Shown here: in pieces, positions 1 to 11,700 of the stretch
Layout: each line of letters begins with the position of its first letter
Numbering within the stretch: the stretch's first letter is position 1
Made by a program: the position numbers and the translations under genes
Assembly: GCA_947370975.1 (NCBI GenBank)
Contig: CANBNG010000012.1
Coordinates: 1 to 64,000, forward strand
DNA from: Beijerinckiaceae bacterium
Lineage (GTDB): Bacteria > Pseudomonadota > Alphaproteobacteria > Rhizobiales > Beijerinckiaceae
Length of the DNA stretch: 64,000 nt
Direction of reading: 5' to 3'
Notes under the pieces: generated by a model
What the model was told of the DNA's origin: nothing
What the model saw: the letters and a program-made list of their open reading frames with translations, nothing else
Database searches by the model: none

Positions 1-303
1 ATGAACGACGCGGCTGACCACCCAGAGCCATTCCATCACGACGAAAAGCGCATCGTCCTTCTTGGTGAGAATGGCGAGCGCGACCAGCGCGAAAAACAGC
101 AGCGGCGTTTCAAACTGGCTGTGAAACGAGCGGCTGGCCTGTGCCGCCATCGGCGGCCAGACATATTCGCTCGCCGCCTCATTGACGATTTTCACCTGCT
201 TGGCCTTTACCGCGACATAGCGGTGGCGGCCCATCCAGAACAGCAGAATGAAGGTGAGGAGCACCTGAACGAAGACCGGCAGCAAAACCATCTGAATGCT
301 CAT
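1..303 (-). CDS. MAPEG family membrane protein (3' end beyond window)
   Basis: Read on the minus strand from the ATG at 303, the frame is open to the left edge, so the C-terminus is missing (101 codons visible). The start has a hydrophobic first helix (roughly residues 3-20), then the basic segment GRHRYVAVKAKQVK, then NEAASEYVW and a second and third hydrophobic stretch. This pattern matches bacterial MAPEG-family proteins (membrane-associated proteins in eicosanoid and glutathione metabolism); their bacterial role is mostly unknown. It lies 27 bp downstream of guaB on the same strand and may be cotranscribed with it. Confidence 0.75.
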   Translation of the reverse strand, partial: MSIQMVLLPVFVQVLLTFILLFWMGRHRYVAVKAKQVKIVNEAASEYVWPPMAAQASRSFHSQFETPLLFFALVALAILTKKDDALFVVMEWLWVVSRVVH

Positions 304-329
304 GCGGCAGATCCTCGTTCGGGAAAAAG

Positions 330-1898
<1,569 letters not shown>

Positions 1899-1951
1899 TC
1901 ATGCTTGTGACGGCAGGCAAAGAAAAAGGCTGCCTCAGCGCCTGCCCGATC

Positions 1952-2668
1952 TCAGCGCTCGTAATCCTGCGGGTCGTCACGCCGGCCACGGAAGCCCGTC
2001 GCCAGCACATAAAGCTCGGCAGAACCCGCGCGGCTCGCCTCGGGCTTCACATGGCGCACGGTCTTGAAATCGCGCTTGAGCTGGGAGAGCAGCTCGTGCT
2101 CGGTGCCGCCTTGCAAGACCTTTGCGACGAAAAAGCCGCCCATCGCAAGAACCTCGGTCGCGAAATGAATCGCGAGTTCAGCCAGCGCCACGATCTTGAG
2201 ATGATCGGTTTTCTTGTGGCCCGTCGTATTGGCCGCCATGTCGGACATGACGCCATCGGCAAGGCCGCCCAGCATAACCTTGAGGCGGTCGGGCGCATCC
2301 TCGTCGAGAAAGTCCATGACCGTGAAATCGACGCCGGGGATCGGATCGATATCGAGCAGGTCGATACCCACAACCTTGCCCTTGGACCCGACCTTCTTGA
2401 TGGCGACCTGCGACCAGCCGCCGGGCGCCGCGCCCAGATCGAGGATCTTCTGGCCAGGCTTGAGAAGGCCGTAGCGGTCATCCATCTCGATCAGTTTGAA
2501 AGCTGCGCGCGAGCGCAGGCCTTCCTTCTTCGCCTGCGCGACATAAGGATCGTTAAGCTGGCGCTGCAACCAGATGGTTGAGGAAATGGTGCGCTTCTTG
2601 GCGGTCTTCACGCGCACCTTGAGAGAACCGACACGGCCCCCTGAGGTGACTTTCTTGGTGGTCGTCAT
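1952..2668 (-). CDS. rlmE: 23S rRNA (uridine-2'-O)-methyltransferase RlmE (FtsJ/RrmJ)
   Basis: Methylates the 2'-OH of U2552 in the 23S rRNA A-loop during late 50S assembly, using S-adenosylmethionine. The 238-residue protein has a lysine/arginine-rich N-terminal tail of about 40 residues, longer than the E. coli enzyme and typical of alphaproteobacterial forms. The SAM-binding motif [14 protein letters not shown] is at about residues 77-90. The catalytic K-D-K-E set is visible: Lys in RSRAAFKL, Asp in [12 protein letters not shown] and Lys in FVAKVLQGG. Its start overlaps the stop of the ppx/gppA gene by 4 bases, so the two are probably translationally coupled. Confidence 0.95.
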   Translation of the reverse strand: MTTTKKVTSGGRVGSLKVRVKTAKKRTISSTIWLQRQLNDPYVAQAKKEGLRSRAAFKLIEMDDRYGLLKPGQKILDLGAAPGGWSQVAIKKVGSKGKVVGIDLLDIDPIPGVDFTVMDFLDEDAPDRLKVMLGGLADGVMSDMAANTTGHKKTDHLKIVALAELAIHFATEVLAMGGFFVAKVLQGGTEHELLSQLKRDFKTVRHVKPEASRAGSAELYVLATGFRGRRDDPQDYER

Positions 2669-3804
2669 CGACGCTGCTGTCCCCTGTCACCGTCGCGCCA
2701 GACGCCATCGGCGCTCATGAGCTCGGCGAGAATGCCTTCGCGCAGGCCGCGATCGGCGATGCGCACGCGCTTCGACGGAAACGCCTGGCGGATCGCCTCC
2801 AATATGGCACAGCCGGCGAGCACGAGATCTGCCCGCTCCGCGCCGATACAGCCATTGGCGACACGCTCGTCGTAGCTCATTGCGCGCAGGCGGTCGAGTG
2901 CGTCGTCAATTTCTGCATCCATCATCCAGAGACCATCGACGCGGCGACGGTCATAGCGCAACAGGCCGAGATGGACGCCAGCCAGCGTCGTCACCGTGCC
3001 GGACGTGCCCAGAAGATGAAACGAATCACACCGGGTTTCCTCTGCGACACGGGCGCAAAAGTCCGCCAGCTCCTCGGCGACATGGGCGACCATGGCGTCG
3101 AAAATTTCAGGCGTCACATGCACGCCGCCAAATTTCTCCGCGAGCGTCACAACGCCGAGCTTGAGTGAGGCCCAATGACGCACGCGGCTGCGGATGTCGC
3201 CGCTGCGGCCACCCTCCGCACTCGCCTGCCCCCTGTCCTGACCCTGCGCCAGCCAGACGATTTCCGACGAGCCGCCGCCAATATCAAACAAGACCACGCC
3301 GCGCGCACGCGGATCGGCCAGAGCTGCGCAGCCGGCGGCCGCCAGATGCGCCTCGGTCTCGCGATCGACGATTTCGAGGTCAAGGCCGGTGCGCTCGCGC
3401 ACCCGGTCGATGAATTCCGCGCCATTATCAGCCATGCGGCAGGCCTCGGTGGCGATGAGCCGCGCGCGGGTCACGCCGCGAAGGTCCATTTTGTCGCGGC
3501 AGACATCAAGTGCCGCCAGCGTCCGCCGAATCGCCTGCTCGCCGAGCCGCCCGGAAGCAGAAACCCCCTCCCCGAGCCGCACGATGCGGGAAAAGGCATC
3601 AATGATGCGAAACCCCTCGCGCGCGGGGCGCGCAACCAGCAGGCGGCAATTGTTGGTGCCAAGATCGAGCGCGGCATAAGTGTGCAGCCCGGGCGCGCGC
3701 CCGCCATTGGGATGCGCCGAATCGCTCCCCGCAGGACGCTGAGCGTCGGCGAGGTCGGGCCCGAGGCCTTTCGGGGCCCAGCCCTTCAGGTCCATGGCTG
3801 GCAC
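2665..3804 (-). CDS. Ppx/GppA family exopolyphosphatase / guanosine pentaphosphatase
   Basis: Member of the ASKHA-fold Ppx/GppA phosphatases, which hydrolyse polyphosphate and/or pppGpp. The phosphate-1 motif [18 protein letters not shown] starts near residue 43, and the phosphate-2 motif [16 protein letters not shown] and [18 protein letters not shown] are intact. It is the short, two-domain form (about 380 residues) without the C-terminal HD domain of E. coli Ppx. The frame is open from a TTG at 3846; I prefer the GTG at 3804 because AGGAG sits 9 bases upstream, while the ATG at 3795 is also possible. It overlaps rlmE by 4 bases. Substrate preference cannot be read from sequence. Confidence 0.88.
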   Translation of the reverse strand: MPAMDLKGWAPKGLGPDLADAQRPAGSDSAHPNGGRAPGLHTYAALDLGTNNCRLLVARPAREGFRIIDAFSRIVRLGEGVSASGRLGEQAIRRTLAALDVCRDKMDLRGVTRARLIATEACRMADNGAEFIDRVRERTGLDLEIVDRETEAHLAAAGCAALADPRARGVVLFDIGGGSSEIVWLAQGQDRGQASAEGGRSGDIRSRVRHWASLKLGVVTLAEKFGGVHVTPEIFDAMVAHVAEELADFCARVAEETRCDSFHLLGTSGTVTTLAGVHLGLLRYDRRRVDGLWMMDAEIDDALDRLRAMSYDERVANGCIGAERADLVLAGCAILEAIRQAFPSKRVRIADRGLREGILAELMSADGVWRDGDRGQQRR

Positions 3805-4022
3805 GGCGCTAATCTCCTGTCGCCCGGATGCCGGGATTACGGCCAAGGCGGTTCAAAGCGAGTGTAACGGGCATCCGCAAGATTTGCCATGTGAATTGAC
3901 ACGCGCGGGACGCCAGATGCGAAAAGGCCAAGCCAGACGCCTGACATGCATTGACGGAACCAAGCTGGCGGGCTAATACCCCGCCCACTGGAACGCGCCA
4001 CAGCTACTGCGCCGGCGCTTCT

Positions 4023-4096
4023 TGGGGGATAGTTCAACGGTAGAACTACCGACTCTGACTCGGTCAATCTTGGTTCGAATCCAGGTCCCCCAGCCA
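4023..4096 (+). tRNA. tRNA-Gln (anticodon CTG)
   Basis: Full cloverleaf. The acceptor stem TGGGGGA (4023-4029) pairs with TCCCCCA (4086-4092). The D arm is GTTC/GAAC. The anticodon stem ACCGA/TCGGT encloses the loop CTCTGAC with anticodon CTG. The T arm CTTGG-TTCGAAT-CCAGG is present, and the discriminator G is followed by an encoded CCA (4094-4096). It reads CAG codons for glutamine. It stands alone between ppx/gppA and the autotransporter locus. Confidence 0.96.
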
Positions 4097-4367
4097 AACC
4101 GTTCAATCACGGTTTCAAAATCACTCTCTCGCCTGAAGGATTACCGGGTTCGTCGCAGTTTGAGTTGGTGACCCTCGCGGGGCGAACTTGGTCTGTAGAG
4201 CTCAGAAAAGGTCGAGTGGCTCGCGAGATGCAGCCCCCTTAGTTCTGAGGGAGATCGGCGTCGAACAGCATTCGGCGCGATTTCGCCGGCCAGAACGTAG
4301 TGCGCGGCTGTTCCCATAAGAATTGCGAAACGGCCCTTCGATCCTGTCCATCCACCCTACAAACGCA
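4097..4367. other. Non-coding spacer after tRNA-Gln
   Basis: About 270 bases without a convincing gene on either strand. Just after the tRNA there is a short inverted repeat, AAACCG (4096-4101) and CGGTTT (4110-4115), which may help end the tRNA transcript; it has no T tract. No integrase remnant or repeat of the tRNA 3' end was seen. Confidence 0.5.
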
Positions 4368-4402
4368 AAACCGGATCGGCGCGCTGGGCGCCGATCCGGT
4401 TT
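4368..4402 (-). terminator. Intrinsic terminator of the 107-residue protein gene
   Basis: Perfect 15-bp inverted repeat: AAACCGGATCGGCGC (4368-4382), a 5-base loop, and its complement at 4388-4402. Read on the minus strand the stem is followed by TTTTGCGTTTG. It sits 29 bases past the stop codon of the gene ending at 4432, the right place for a rho-independent terminator. Confidence 0.85.
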
Positions 4403-4431
4403 GACAAGGCTTTCAGGAATGCAGCGCGCGC

Positions 4432-4755
4432 TCAGTCGGCGGTGGGCTTTGCTGCATTTGCTGCGGCCTCGGCCTGAGCCTGGGCAGCAATCACCTTGGC
4501 GCCGACCTGCGCCGCGACGGCGAAATGCTGGCTGACCAGTTGGCGCAGTTCGTCGATCTGCTGCAAGGCGTAGTTGAGGCTCGGGAACATGGCAGGCATG
4601 GCCAGTACACGTTGGTCATCGGCAAGGAATGCCGTGCGCACCACAATGCCCTCGGAGGTGGTTTCAACCGCAAACACGCTGCGGCCATTCAATTTCTGAT
4701 CCGCACCCGCAGCGCCGGCATCGGCTACCGGCTGAACTTGATTTTCATTGCTCAT
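4432..4755 (-). CDS. Hypothetical protein, 107 aa, downstream of parvulin gene
   Basis: I do not recognise a family. There is no signal peptide, so it is probably cytosolic. The N-terminal 25 residues are polar and look disordered; residues 28-55 read as beta strands (SVFAVETTSEGIVVRTAFL); FPSLNYALQQIDELRQLV (about 57-75) should form an amphipathic helix; the tail is Ala/Gln-rich (KVIAAQAQAEAAANAAK). It lies 54 bp downstream of the prolyl isomerase gene on the same strand and is closed by a strong terminator, so the two are probably cotranscribed. The helical Ala-rich end resembles phasin-like or chaperone-like small proteins only in composition. Gene reality is supported by context, start and terminator. 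Confidence 0.7.
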   Translation of the reverse strand: MSNENQVQPVADAGAAGADQKLNGRSVFAVETTSEGIVVRTAFLADDQRVLAMPAMFPSLNYALQQIDELRQLVSQHFAVAAQVGAKVIAAQAQAEAAANAAKPTAD

Positions 4756-4809
4756 GGTACTTGTCCTCGATGGTCAACTTACGTGACTTGAATGTTATTT
4801 TTACAAGTT

Positions 4810-5694
4810 TCAGGGGCGCTTCACGACGGCTTTCTTCATCAAGCCATCCACCAGTGCCTGCCGACGTTGGGCTGACACGGCTTGCTTGATTTGCGCGCGC
4901 GAGTCCTCGAAGGACGGAATTTTGAAGGGCCGGATATCGTCCAGCTTCAAAACATGCCAGCCAGCATTGGATTGAATTGGGGTCGCTGCCACAGCGCCTT
5001 TTTGCAAATTGACAACCACAGCGCTGAGGATTGGCAACAGATCGGTGGGGAACACCCACCCGATCAAGCCGCCATTGGCCTTGCTGCTTTCCTCGATCGA
5101 GGCTTCGGCCAGCTTGGTAAAGGCTTCGCCTTTTTGCGCGCGCGCGATCAAATCGCGGCCTTCCTGCTCCGTTTTGACCAACACCTGGCGAAGTTGGTAT
5201 TGCGGCGTGGTTTCCCCATTGCCCAGAACTTTTTTCTGGCGATCGTATTCAGCCTTTTCGTCGGCTTCGGTGATCGGATTCTTGGCGAAATAATCATTCA
5301 CCAGAGCCTCGATCAACATGCGCTGACGCGCATCTTCCATTCTTTCAACGAAAGCCGGCGTGGCGTCGATCTTCATGCGCTTGGCCTCATCGACCAACAC
5401 GCGCTGCACCACCAATTCAGCAATCGCCTGCTCGCGCATTTGCGGCGTCACGGCCTTGCCCTGGCTCGGCATCCTGGCAAGGAGGCTGTCGATGTCCTTT
5501 TCAGTCAGAGCCGCGCCGTTGACTGTTAAAAACGTGGGCGACATCGGGGCAGCCACGGGGGCGGCCAAAGGTGTCGGCGTCGGAGCGGGTGCGGGTGCGG
5601 GCTTTGAAGCTTGCGCCCATGCAGGCGCGCTCACGCCCATAAGCAGCGCCAATGCCAATGCGCGGATCGGCTTGATTTCTTGTGGGCTCATCAT
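4810..5694 (-). CDS. Periplasmic parvulin-type peptidyl-prolyl cis-trans isomerase (SurA/PrsA-like)
   Basis: Likely folding factor for exported proteins. The N-terminus is a signal peptide (RALALALLMGVSAPAWAQA), followed by a Pro/Ala-rich linker (about residues 30-50) and a helical chaperone-like domain. The parvulin domain runs from about residue 160 to 255, starting QYQLRQVLVKTEQEGRDLIA, with the core GGLIGWVFPTDLLP and ending AGWHVLKLDDIRPF. A short basic C-terminal helix follows. Length (294 aa) fits single-parvulin SurA/PrsA-like proteins. Two adjacent ATG codons (5694, 5691) are possible; the second has better spacing from GGGAG. It follows the autotransporter on the same strand, suggesting that protein as a client, but a hairpin terminator lies between them. 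Confidence 0.85.
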   Translation of the reverse strand: MMSPQEIKPIRALALALLMGVSAPAWAQASKPAPAPAPTPTPLAAPVAAPMSPTFLTVNGAALTEKDIDSLLARMPSQGKAVTPQMREQAIAELVVQRVLVDEAKRMKIDATPAFVERMEDARQRMLIEALVNDYFAKNPITEADEKAEYDRQKKVLGNGETTPQYQLRQVLVKTEQEGRDLIARAQKGEAFTKLAEASIEESSKANGGLIGWVFPTDLLPILSAVVVNLQKGAVAATPIQSNAGWHVLKLDDIRPFKIPSFEDSRAQIKQAVSAQRRQALVDGLMKKAVVKRP

Positions 5695-5735
5695 CTCACT
5701 CCCGGAACGCTTGAATTTCGTTTCGCCAACATGAA

Positions 5736-5773
5736 ATTGCCCTGAACCTCCATCGCTGGATGTTCAGGGCAAT
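5736..5773 (-). terminator. Intrinsic terminator between autotransporter and isomerase genes
   Basis: ATTGCCCTGAAC (5736-5747) pairs perfectly with GTTCAGGGCAAT (5762-5773). Inside, after a single mismatch, TCCA/TGGA closes a TCGC tetraloop, giving a long stable hairpin 18 bases past the autotransporter stop codon. On the minus strand only a short T run follows (ATTTC), so it may terminate fully or act as an attenuator that lowers expression of the downstream isomerase. Confidence 0.8.
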
Positions 5774-5790
5774 GTTGGGTCACAGCAGTC

Positions 5791-8700
5791 TTAGTCGAGG
5801 ATGTACTTGAAGCTCATGTCGACGCTAGACATGCCACCGGTACCTGCGGCGAGATCCATCGAGAGCAAGGCCTTCTTGGTCAGATAGACATTGGCTCCCA
5901 TACCGACCGTCAGCTGGGTTGCAGCAAGGCCAGGATTTTGCACCGTGAAGGAGACAGCATCGCTTTTGGCGTTAGCTGTCAGCGTGTGCATGTTCTTGCC
6001 CAGCTGCTGCTGGAGGCCGAGCTTCACGTAGCCCAGGGAGTCCTGGCCCAGCGCATAACCCAGTCGCAGGTCGTTCTTCATGACCACAGCCGAACCGGAC
6101 TGGTCACGCACGGACATGGCGTCGAGTGCCGACACGCCCGTTTCAGTGAAGCCCTGCATGTGCTGCTTGATGCCAAGCAACTCGGTGGTCGCCGTCAGCT
6201 TCATACCATCGAAGCTCTTAACATATTCGAGGCCAGGGCCGAAGACCGCCGTGTTGCCCCTCAGGCTGCCATAAGCGGCATTGCCCAAGTTGGTCTCACG
6301 TGTGCCGCTCATCGTGTAGAAGCCGTACATCACGCGAGCCGTGGCGCGCAGGTTGTCTGCATAAGCGAAGGGAATGGACGCACCCGCCATCACCTTTTCG
6401 CCTGTTGCCGAGCCCTTCATGTAGTTCGACTCTGTCCGACCATCCGAATGGGCGTAACCAATCGAGAACTGGCCGGCCTGGGTCTGCTGCGACATCCCCA
6501 CGTTCACATTGGTCGAGGTAAACTTCGACACAACGTAGCCAGTGCTGTGCTGGGTCTCCTGACCAAGCCGGGCGAGCGAGCCATAGGGGCTATATTTGCC
6601 GTTCGCCAGGCTGGTGTAACCACCAAGTTCCGGCATGCTGTTGAGCATGGAGAACGTCATGTGGTCCATCATGCCCGTGTAGGCTTCCGGAGACCAACGA
6701 TCGAAGGCTTTCGCGACTGTCGTGCCGCTGGCAGGCGCCAGAGCCGTTGTCACATATTCCATCAAGCGGCCACCGTAATACTGGTTCACGCCGCCGGTGT
6801 TGTTGACCATCAGAGCCTTCTCGATCGAAGCCTGATTGGCCGTGCCGGTGATGGCCGTCGTGAAGGATGCAGCCGTGTAATCACCCAACCCGATGACCGT
6901 ACCTGTCGGCACGTTGTAGATCACCTTGTTGGTGAAGTTGCTGGTGACCGTGCCCCAATTTCCCGACACAGCGCCCGGGGTAAAGGCGAACATCTGCGCC
7001 TTCTGGGCAAGACCGAACTCGAAGCCAACTTTCTGAAGGTTCAAGGTCGAGCCAGGCTTCAGCGTCATGGCGCCGTTGATGACCACCTGGTCATAGCCGC
7101 CGCTGGTGCCTGGCGCGCCCAAGCCCGCCGCTTGCATGTTAGTGGTTGAACCGGTGTCCAGCACCAGATTGTCGACTGTCAGAACGCCAGGCGAGTTACC
7201 CGGAGCAAGGAAACCGTTCAATCCGATGATGGTCGAGCTGCGACCGCCATTCATGCCAGCAATCGTTCCGACACCGGTCAGACTACCGCCACCCGACACA
7301 ACCATCGTGTTGGTGTCGATCGTCCCGCCTGAACCACCCAACGCGCCAAGGTGCAGGGTGCCGCCGCCGTTGACGTTCAGGACGTCGGCCGTCAGAGCGC
7401 CGGCCGCGTTCAGGATCGACGTATTACCCGTCACATTCATGACGCCGGAGGTGCCCATGGAGCCGCCCGCGGCCACCGAGAAAGCGCCGCTGCTCACGCG
7501 CACCGCACCGCTGCCGGTGACGTTGCCGAGGAAGTTGCCGCCATTGGCCAGTGTCAGGTTGTTGGCATTCAGGTTCAACGTGCCCGAGCCGTTCAGGTTA
7601 TTGATCGACTGGTCACCCGACACCAAGGTCAGGTTCGCGCCAGACGAAATGTTGACGCGAAGGGCGCTGGCCAGAATGCCTGCGCCGTTCACCGCAACAC
7701 CCCCCGCGTTGATGAACAACGCTGTCGGGGAGAAGCTGTTGGCCGCTCCGTTGAGGGTGAGCGTGCCCGAGCCGTTCTTGTTGACCGAACCCGTGCCGGT
7801 GATGGAGCCTGAGTAGGTTCCATTGGCCGTCTGGTTCAGGTTGAGGGCGGTGGTCAAGCCGGTCAGCGTGATGACGCCGCCCGCGCCCGACAGGGAGCCC
7901 GTCGAGATGCTCGTTGTCGTTGTCAGCGAGCCACCGTTTTGCACATAAGCGCCGGTGACCGCCAACGTGCCGCCCGAAGACCCAACGTTGATCGTGCCAG
8001 CGTTGTTGGTGAGTGTGCCGAACACATTGGTGCCGGCATTCAGGGTCATCGCGCCCGTCAGGCCGTTTAGACCTGTCGCTCCGTTGGTGACGCCGTTGGT
8101 GACGGTGAAGCTGGAGCCGTTGCCAACCACGTTACCCGTGTTGATCAGCGAGGCGAGCAATGTTGTCGAACCCGACATCATGTTGAGCGTGTGAAGGCTG
8201 GTGTTGGTGGTGATACCGGCAACCGACAGATAACCGCGGTTGTTGATGGTGCCGGGATTGCCCAGATTGCCAGCCAGATAGGCCGAAGCGCCGCTGTTGA
8301 TGTCGATGACACCGCCCAGCATGTTGCTCGTGTGCCCACCGACAGTCAGCGAACCGTCGACAGTCAACGTTCCTGTGCCACGGTTGATGAGATCGCCGGT
8401 CAGCGTCAGCCATTGGCCTGCGCTGATGCCGGTAGCACCCGCGTTGCTCAGGCTGGCGATGGTGTCCGTTGTGCCAACCGTATAGGTCGCTCCCTGCGCC
8501 ACGCTGACAGCCAGCGTATCCGCCAGATTACCGCCGCCTGTGGTGTCGATGCCGCCGGCCGCAACCGTCAGGCCGCCGGTGAAGTCGTTAAGCGCGCTTG
8601 TCAGCGTCAGCGTACCGTCGCCTTGCTTGACCAGCGCGCCAGCACCCGTGAAGAACCCGGTAAACGTGCTCGCACCGGACTGATCGAGGTTAAGCGTGTT

Positions 8701-11700
8701 GGGAACCAGAGCGGTCGCCCCGCCGAGGTTGACGACGCCCGAGCCGTTAAATCCCGTCGTGATGATGGTGCGGGTAGCTGGCGCTACTTCCGCATTCGTG
8801 CCCTGGAAGTCGCCGAGGACACTCAGAACACCATTGTTGGTGACCGTGCTCCCCACTGTCAGGTTCGCAGCAAGGCCGAGAACTCCGTAATTGGCGACCG
8901 TGCCGGAGGCCGTCACATCCCCGGTCATCATCATGATGCCGCCGTCCGACTGACGAACGTTGTTCACGATATTGCGCGCCGAAGTCGCAGCGGCAATCTC
9001 CATGCGACCGGAGTTCGTGATGTCACGAACTGCGGTCTCACCGGCGAACTTCAGTGTGCCGGTCAGACCATTGGTCACGTCATTGGCAGTCAGGCCGCCG
9101 TTGAGTGTCAGCGAACCGCCGTTGATGATGTTGCCCGCCGTGATCGCATCGTAGGTATAGAGATTGGCAAGAGCGCTGACGTTCAGGGCGTTGATTTTTT
9201 CCGCACTGCGGAGCTTCACCGTGCCGCCGGTGACGGTCAGATTGCCGCCAATTGTCGGATCGAACAAGCGGCCGATCACGTCTTCATATTGCGTGTCGAT
9301 CGTGCCGTTCTGCACCGTCATATTGGTCAGGCTGCTCAGACCGGTCATGTAGGTCGTGCCGCCGTAACCTGCACTATTGAAGATCAGGCTGCCGTTGGTG
9401 AAGTTGCCCTGGAGCACGACATAATCGGTCGTTACATCGGGGTTGTCATAGACCGCGATGCGGCCGGTCTTCGTGTTCAGGTTGACGTCGTTGACCAGCG
9501 TCACGACGCCCGTGCCAAAGGCCGAACCGAAAACGAGTGTCTTGCCGTCGGGCACAAAGCCGTTGGAGTCCCACACAAGGGTCTGGCGTGCGGTGCTGCC
9601 GATGGCGCCGAAGTTGAGCGTCAGGCCACCTTCCTCGGCGGCAAAACCGCCGCTGCCGGCCCAGAATACCTGGTTCGGCAAATCGCCCACGCGGCGGTTG
9701 AAGTCGCCGCTGGTCAACAACACGCCCGCATTGGCGTCGGAGAGGGATTGGCCAATGGTGCCACCACCGTTGAACCAGATCTGGCTGTCGGTGTGGATGG
9801 TATCGCCATCAATTGCCTGCAGGGTCGCGCCACCGATCATGGTGCGGCCGGTGTAAGAATTGGCGCCTTCAAACTGCACGAGACCACCGCCGGTGATCTG
9901 GATGTCTGCGCCCTCGCCTGACGCCCATTGGCCGCCCATGCTTGCGGAGCTGTCATCGGCAATGGTGCCGCGGAAGGTGATGGTCTTGCCAGCTCCCGGC
10001 GAGAGCGTGACGTTGCTGCCCTTCATCATGAACAGGTCGGTACCCGCAGATTCACCCGCAGAGCCGCCATTGGTGCTGGAGCCCGCCAGAACGCCGTTGT
10101 TCTCGAACAAGGCATTGCCGGTGATCGAAAGTGTGCCGCCGTTGCGAACGAAAATTGCGCCGCCGAAGCCGGAGCCACCGCCGCCGCCCTTGCCGTTGCC
10201 GTCCGAGCCGCCACCGGCGCCAAAGCCTGCTTCGCCGCCGTCGCCGGCTGCGCCCTTGACGCTGGAGCCGTTGCTGCCACCGTCGCCGCCCTTGCCGCCC
10301 GCGCCGCCGCCGGCGCCAAAGCCGCCCGCGCCGCCCGAGCCGCCGTCGCCGCCCGCGCCACCGTCGGTGATGGGCGTCGCGCCCGTGCCGCCGTTACCGC
10401 CCTTGCCGCCGGCGCCGCCGCCGAAGAAGGCCGAGCCGTCGCCGCCCGAACCGCCAGAGCCGCCGTCGCCGCCGTGCGCAACGAGGCCCATGCCGAGGTC
10501 AACCTGCCATTTGATAAGGTCCGCCGTCGCGACCGCGACGTCATACCAGGCCATGACGATAGCGCCCGTCTTGGCAGCAGCCGCAGAGGGCTTGGGGAGT
10601 GGATCAGGGGTGCCCTCGGCGACCGCTTCCAACGTATCCTTGAGCGCGCCGAGCGTGCTCGATGTTACAGCCGCCATCGCGTCGAGGTTATAGGGCAAGC
10701 CACGGCTACCATCGCCGCCGTTGCCGCCAACACCGCCCGCAGCTCCGTTTCCGTTGCCCGCGTTATAGGCATTGGTGCCCGGCGAACCCTCGCCGTCATG
10801 CAGGATGGCGCTGTACATGCTGCCAGCCAAGCCGTTGTTACCAGTGCTGCCAACCGTGCCCGTCGCGGTCCGCCCGTTCATGGCGCCGCCGGTCGTCAGG
10901 CTCGCCGCGTTCGCATCAATGCGGTAGGTGACGACCTTGGTGGCAGTGTTGATGTTTGAGATCACGGCATTGGCTGGCACATCCGTGCCTTTCAGCAACG
11001 CACCCACCTTCAACCCGGCAACCGAGGACAAGGTAAGGGTGTTGCCCCCGCTGCTGATCACCGGCGAAGCCGACAGGATCATGTTGCCGGCGGCGACTGC
11101 CGCAACTGTGCCAGACGTCACCTGACTGCTGAGGGTCAGGCTCGCGCCATTGACGGCGACAATGGTCGTGTTCGCAGCGATGCCGGTGCCGGAGACTTTC
11201 ATGCCAACGACAAGGTCGCTGCGCACCGACGGCAGGGTAATAACGTTGCTGCCCGTGACAGCGGCGGTGCTGCTGACCGTAAAGGCGGTCGGCGTGCCGG
11301 TGACAGGCTGCGAAAGCGTGATGACGCCATTTGAGGCAATGGCGGTGATCGTCGTGCCGCTCGCAATGCCGTTGCCGGTCACAGTCATGCCGACCTGAAT
11401 ACCCGCCATCTGGCTGGTCGGCGTGATCTGGTTGCCCGAGGCTGTGAACCGCGTGGCATCGAAGGATGTCACGCCGATCGCGTCGAAGTTGAACGAGGTT
11501 CCACCGATCGGCGGGGCGCTCAGGGTGACCGCGGAGACCTTATTGTTGGAGTCGAGGGTCGTCGACGCGATCTTCGTTCCCGGCGCAAAGTTCGCGCCGT
11601 AAACAGCCATGCCAACCGCAATGTCGGCCGTGCCATAGGTCGGGGTCGTCAAGATGATCGTCGTACTGCCGAGCGACGAGGTACCGACGAGGTTTTTCAC

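Noticed and set aside
4023..4120. tRNA-Gln as an integration (att) site
   Set aside because: No second copy of the tRNA 3' end and no integrase gene found in the window.
8191..9921. Long open frame (576 codons) on the plus strand inside the autotransporter gene
   Set aside because: It is the reverse complement of repetitive, GC-rich coding sequence; no ribosome binding site and low-complexity composition. The same applies to 5938-7149 (+) and 10026-10544 (-).
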